DNA of 64,000 bases from Psychrobacillus psychrodurans (GTDB taxonomy: Bacteria; Bacillota; Bacilli; Bacillales_A; Planococcaceae). Positions within the stretch are counted from its first letter, which is position 1. Each line of letters opens with the position of its first letter. Positions 61,226 through 64,000 of the stretch are shown here, piece by piece. The stretch lies in the NCBI RefSeq assembly GCF_027563345.1, contig NZ_JAMKBK010000008.1. One strand, 5' to 3'. The notes beneath the pieces are model-generated. The model was not told the DNA's origin. It did no database searches and saw only the letters and a list, made by a program, of their open reading frames with translations. Both the position numbers and the translations under genes were made by a program.

Positions 61226-62023
61226 TTATACCTCCAAGAAATATTTATCATTACATAATTCATGAGCATATAAAACAAAATGTCGACAAGCTTCTGCACG
61301 TAAACTTTCTGTATTAAATAATGACTCAGTTTGTCTAGACGAACGTATTCTTAGACCCTCCATCAATAAAGGTTTCCACCGTTCAGGCAATGTGTCTATT
61401 CCGTTTTCTAATGCTATTTCCTTTGAAATAATCTCTTTTTTATCTAAAGAGTATAGAATTCTACAAATAGTTGTCGTAGCAAATTCCACCATTTCATCTG
61501 AAACTGAACCCCTTATTTCTTTTGCCTTACTGTACCAATATTCATTAATATTATATTTTAATGTATTGAAAACATCTTCCCATTTAGTAGCAATGCCAAG
61601 TTCTATAATTGGTGTTCCTTGTAGTACATTTCCGTATTCCTTTAAAATCCACCAGGTTATATGATTAATATCCCAATGACCAACCTCTAGACTTCCATCC
61701 GAATAGTAAGGATAGGGAGCTAAGACACTATTTGTTTTCCCTATGTCGTCTTTTAAAATATACATTCCATCCATACGTGCTCCAAGGTTTTCATTTGTTA
61801 ATTGAACATGAATATCGTCCAGAATTTCTATTTCCTTTTTATTTGCTGTTCGCTTCAATAACACAATAAAGTCAATATCGCTTTTCTCCTGTTCAAATGC
61901 GCCTATTGCAGTAGAACCATAAATATAGATTCCTTCAATTAAATCCTTAGTTAAATATGTGTTCAATAAATGCAAAAACACTTGCATTAATTTATGTACC
62001 TCCTGTGGTAATGTTTGCTTCAT
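61226..62023 (-). CDS. Aminoglycoside-adenylyltransferase-like nucleotidyltransferase (DUF4111)
   Basis: 265 residues. Polymerase-beta type nucleotidyltransferase: YIYGSTAIGAFEQEKSDIDFIV gives the GS (36-37) and DxD (D49, D51) motifs. The C-terminal helical domain (~150-265) corresponds to the ANT(9)/ANT(3'') DUF4111 region. Chromosomal members may modify aminoglycosides or other small molecules; activity is not proven here. First of a pair with a GNAT gene. Confidence 0.8.
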   Translation of the reverse strand: MKQTLPQEVHKLMQVFLHLLNTYLTKDLIEGIYIYGSTAIGAFEQEKSDIDFIVLLKRTANKKEIEILDDIHVQLTNENLGARMDGMYILKDDIGKTNSVLAPYPYYSDGSLEVGHWDINHITWWILKEYGNVLQGTPIIELGIATKWEDVFNTLKYNINEYWYSKAKEIRGSVSDEMVEFATTTICRILYSLDKKEIISKEIALENGIDTLPERWKPLLMEGLRIRSSRQTESLFNTESLRAEACRHFVLYAHELCNDKYFLEV

Positions 62024-62166
62024 GATTCACTCTCCTTTGAAATTATGTTCAAAATATGTACTAGGCTCCGAAATACCTACAAAATATGACATATAACACT
62101 ATTGCTAATATTAAGTCTGATGTAAATTAGCGCTAATAGGATTGCAAAAAAGGAGCCCTTAAAATT

Positions 62167-63015
62167 ATGAAGAAAAAAGTTGCTTGGATTACTGATACCG
62201 CCGCTTTATTAGACCCAACTTTCATTGAAAAACATAATATTTATGTCCTTCCCTTGAATATCGTATTTGAAGATGGTGCTTTTAAAGAAACAATTGAAAT
62301 GACGCATGACGAATTTTACGACAAGTTACGCAAAGCAAAGGTTCATCCAAAAACTTCACAGCCTCCAATCGGTGAGATGGTGCAATTATATGAAGACTTA
62401 AAAGCAAAAGGATACGACTGTGCCGTTGCTGTTCACACATCCAGTGAGTTGTCAGGAACCTATAATAGCTCACAAACTGCTTCAAAAATGGCAAACTTTC
62501 AAGTGTATTCAATTGACTCTAAAATAGGATCATATCCAATGGTCAAAATGCTAGAAGTCGGTAAGCGTATGATGGAAGAAAATCACGACATAGAGGAGGT
62601 TGTTGCTCATATTGAAAATATGACGAATAACTCCGAACTTTCCTTTATACCATCCAGCTTAACGCAACTCCATAAAAGTGGTCGTGTATCTGGAACAAAA
62701 GCTTTTCTAAGTAACCTTTTAAACATAAAAGTTGTTATTTCCTTTGATAACGGAAAAGTTGTTATGAAAGAAAAGGTTCGCGCAGATAAAAGAGCGAAGA
62801 ATTATGTAATGAATTTGCTACGAAACGACATGAAAATTTCCAAGGTTCCAGAAGTTGCGGTTATTAATTGCAACAATACGATTGATGCTAGAACTTGGAA
62901 AGAAGAATTGCTACAAGAATTCCCTAAACTAAAAGTAGTTGTTCTTCCTCTTAGTGCTTGTGTTGGAGTCCACGCTGGTGAAGGAACAACAGGACTTAGC
63001 TGGGTTAGATATTAA
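62167..63015 (+). CDS. DegV family fatty-acid-binding protein
   Basis: 282 residues. WITDTAALLDP at the start, KTSQPPIGEMVQLYE and AVHTSSELSGTYNSSQTA in the middle, and PLSACVGVHAGEGTTGLSWVRY at the end are the DegV/FakB marks. Such proteins hold a fatty acid for the FakA kinase. Monocistronic; RBS AAAGGAG. The stop codon overlaps the convergent GNAT gene's end by 11 bp. Confidence 0.92.
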   Translation: MKKKVAWITDTAALLDPTFIEKHNIYVLPLNIVFEDGAFKETIEMTHDEFYDKLRKAKVHPKTSQPPIGEMVQLYEDLKAKGYDCAVAVHTSSELSGTYNSSQTASKMANFQVYSIDSKIGSYPMVKMLEVGKRMMEENHDIEEVVAHIENMTNNSELSFIPSSLTQLHKSGRVSGTKAFLSNLLNIKVVISFDNGKVVMKEKVRADKRAKNYVMNLLRNDMKISKVPEVAVINCNNTIDARTWKEELLQEFPKLKVVVLPLSACVGVHAGEGTTGLSWVRY

Positions 63016-63775
63016 AGAGTTTGTGCTGCGGCACATTCTCTTTTTTCAATAAGGAACAAATTGCCGCATCACAAAAATACCCCTTTTCAAACGCTGATTG
63101 CCTTAAAACTCCTTCATATACAAAGCCTGCTTTTTCTAGTGTCTTTTTTGAGGCTAAGTTTTCGGGATCATAGAGTGCTTCAATTCGATTTAACTCCATT
63201 GCCTCGAAACCGTAACGTAAAACAGGCTCTAAAACCTCAGTCATAACGCCTTTTCGCCAAAACTCTGGTGTCACTTCAAAACCAACTTCTGCTTTAAAAT
63301 GTTCCTTCTCCCAATTGTGATAACCACAGCTACCAATAATTTTATTGTCTTCCTTCGTAGCAATTCCCCAGCGTAACCCCTCTTTTTTATGGTATCGCTT
63401 TTGCCAGTTTTCTATTAATACTTTTGCTTCCCTTATGTCCTTAAACGTATTTAAGTCATAATACTTGGTGACCTCGTCTTGTGAAAAATAATGATATACT
63501 TCCTTTGCATCACTTATTTCAATTGGGCGCAATAAAAAACGTTCTGTTTCCAATCTTGGAAATCTTTTTTTATGGTTATCATATAGAAAAAAAACTACAG
63601 ATTGTGCTATAACAAATAACCCCGTCAGTGAACTTATAGATATACTAACCCAGACCTGGTCCGCAATTTTCCCGTTCCCAATTGGCCCTACTCTCGGCTG
63701 ATACATAGAATAGATGCCCCATACATTACCAACTAGAATAGCAAGACCCCCAAATAACAATAACCACTTTCTCAT
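63005..63775 (-). CDS. GNAT acetyltransferase (RimJ/RimL-like) with N-terminal membrane segments
   Basis: 256 residues. Residues ~3-21 and ~46-65 are hydrophobic helices, with a loop in between, then RimJ-type GNAT from FPRLETERFLLRPIEISDAKEVYHYF to the end, with motif A VGFEVTPEFWRKGVMTEVLEPVLRYGF and NRIEALYDPENLASKKTLEKAGF. So this is a fusion of a two-helix membrane piece and an acetyltransferase. The start has GGAGGTAGTT upstream, so the membrane part is translated. Convergent with degV. Confidence 0.8.
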   Translation of the reverse strand: MRKWLLLFGGLAILVGNVWGIYSMYQPRVGPIGNGKIADQVWVSISISSLTGLFVIAQSVVFFLYDNHKKRFPRLETERFLLRPIEISDAKEVYHYFSQDEVTKYYDLNTFKDIREAKVLIENWQKRYHKKEGLRWGIATKEDNKIIGSCGYHNWEKEHFKAEVGFEVTPEFWRKGVMTEVLEPVLRYGFEAMELNRIEALYDPENLASKKTLEKAGFVYEGVLRQSAFEKGYFCDAAICSLLKKENVPQHKLFNI

Positions 63776-64000
63776 AACTACCTCCTTGTTCTGTCTTTAT
63801 TCATTCGTTATAAAGTATGGAAACTCCTTTTCAATAATGTGAATACTTGTGCTCTTTTGAGTTATTAAGACAATTGGTACAGTATTTATTCACTTAAAGC
63901 TTATTTAGAATTGTCTATCCAGAAGGAGCAACAAACATTTATAGTAGCAGAGTTTTAATTGCTGCACTCTAGGGCTATTTGTCTCCTCTTTTCAATTCCT
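63776..64000. other. Terminal non-coding stretch
   Basis: 225 bp with no coding frame I would support. Holds the promoter side of the GNAT gene and a weak GCAG ... CTGC pairing near 63950. Nothing else is recognised. Confidence 0.4.

Overview
The window is AT-rich Firmicute chromosome. Strong GGAGG ribosome binding sites, frequent TTG/GTG starts, a seven-gene Mrp antiporter operon, dapH-dapL, asnO, yhaQP-type and YteA-type genes point to Bacillales, most likely Planococcaceae (Psychrobacillus/Lysinibacillus-like). This is inferred from gene content; no rRNA or tRNA gene is present. There is no phage, IS element, integrase or CRISPR array. It reads as core-plus-accessory chromosome with many small stress, repair and transport genes.

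Layout. 1-4.5 kb: an MFS efflux gene cut by the window edge, small hypotheticals, an M19 dipeptidase with a coupled 30-aa ORF, a DinB protein and a GIY-YIG nuclease. 4.6-8.2 kb: ferredoxin-NADP reductase flanked by repeat fragments, a DCC thiol protein, a large nested inverted repeat, a YteA zinc finger and a second DinB. 8.2-12.7 kb: HD phosphohydrolase, GntR regulator, DUF3977, methyltransferase, BrnQ. 13.3-19.1 kb: mrpABCDEFG on the minus strand, with a divergent universal-stress gene. 20-25.7 kb: Fsr-type MFS, DUF421, hydrolase plus GH3 glucosaminidase, an unannotated 51-aa Cys peptide, phosphatase. 25.8-33.1 kb: MerR/TipAS, a 55-aa membrane protein with no standard start codon, Nudix, alkyltransferase-like protein, a PadR-HAAS pair, and swrC-type RND pump with divergent TetR. 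33.3-38.9 kb: inactive M50 relative, a decayed acetyltransferase gene, aroD, alkA, a secreted repeat protein. 39-43.1 kb: an ABC pump and asnO, followed by a 21-bp-periodic array. 43.3-48.6 kb: dapL/dapH and a TAXI-type TRAP transporter. 48.6-53.4 kb: ABC-F protein behind an attenuator-like leader, DUF4395, glycosyltransferase-like protein, YebC-family regulator. 53.4-64 kb: DUF1801, DUF2339, AraC, a B12-riboswitch operon, VanZ, GerW-like, nucleotidyltransferase, DegV and several GNATs.

The most unusual item is the TRAP substrate-binding protein at 45548-46546. Its two halves are in swapped order: lipoprotein signal, then the normally C-terminal half, then the normally N-terminal half, ending at the conserved DDLK hinge. 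It looks like a natural circular permutation, and it still sits directly upstream of its fused permease. Other points of note are a dispersed structured repeat family (three clear copies, one decayed) with an optional internal hairpin module, six GCAAGTAA-type octamers at exactly 21-bp spacing after asnO, a TetR operator lying exactly in the 17-bp spacer of the swrC promoter, an attenuator in front of the ABC-F gene, and a pseudogene with two independent lesions.

The genes work in several functional groups: ion and pH homeostasis (Mrp), drug export and ribosome protection (NorA-like, Fsr, SwrC-like, ABC-F), alkylation repair (AlkA, alkyltransferase-like protein), wall and lysine metabolism (dapH/dapL, dipeptidase, GH3), cobalamin scavenging, and sporulation-linked functions (asnO, GerW-like, YteA).
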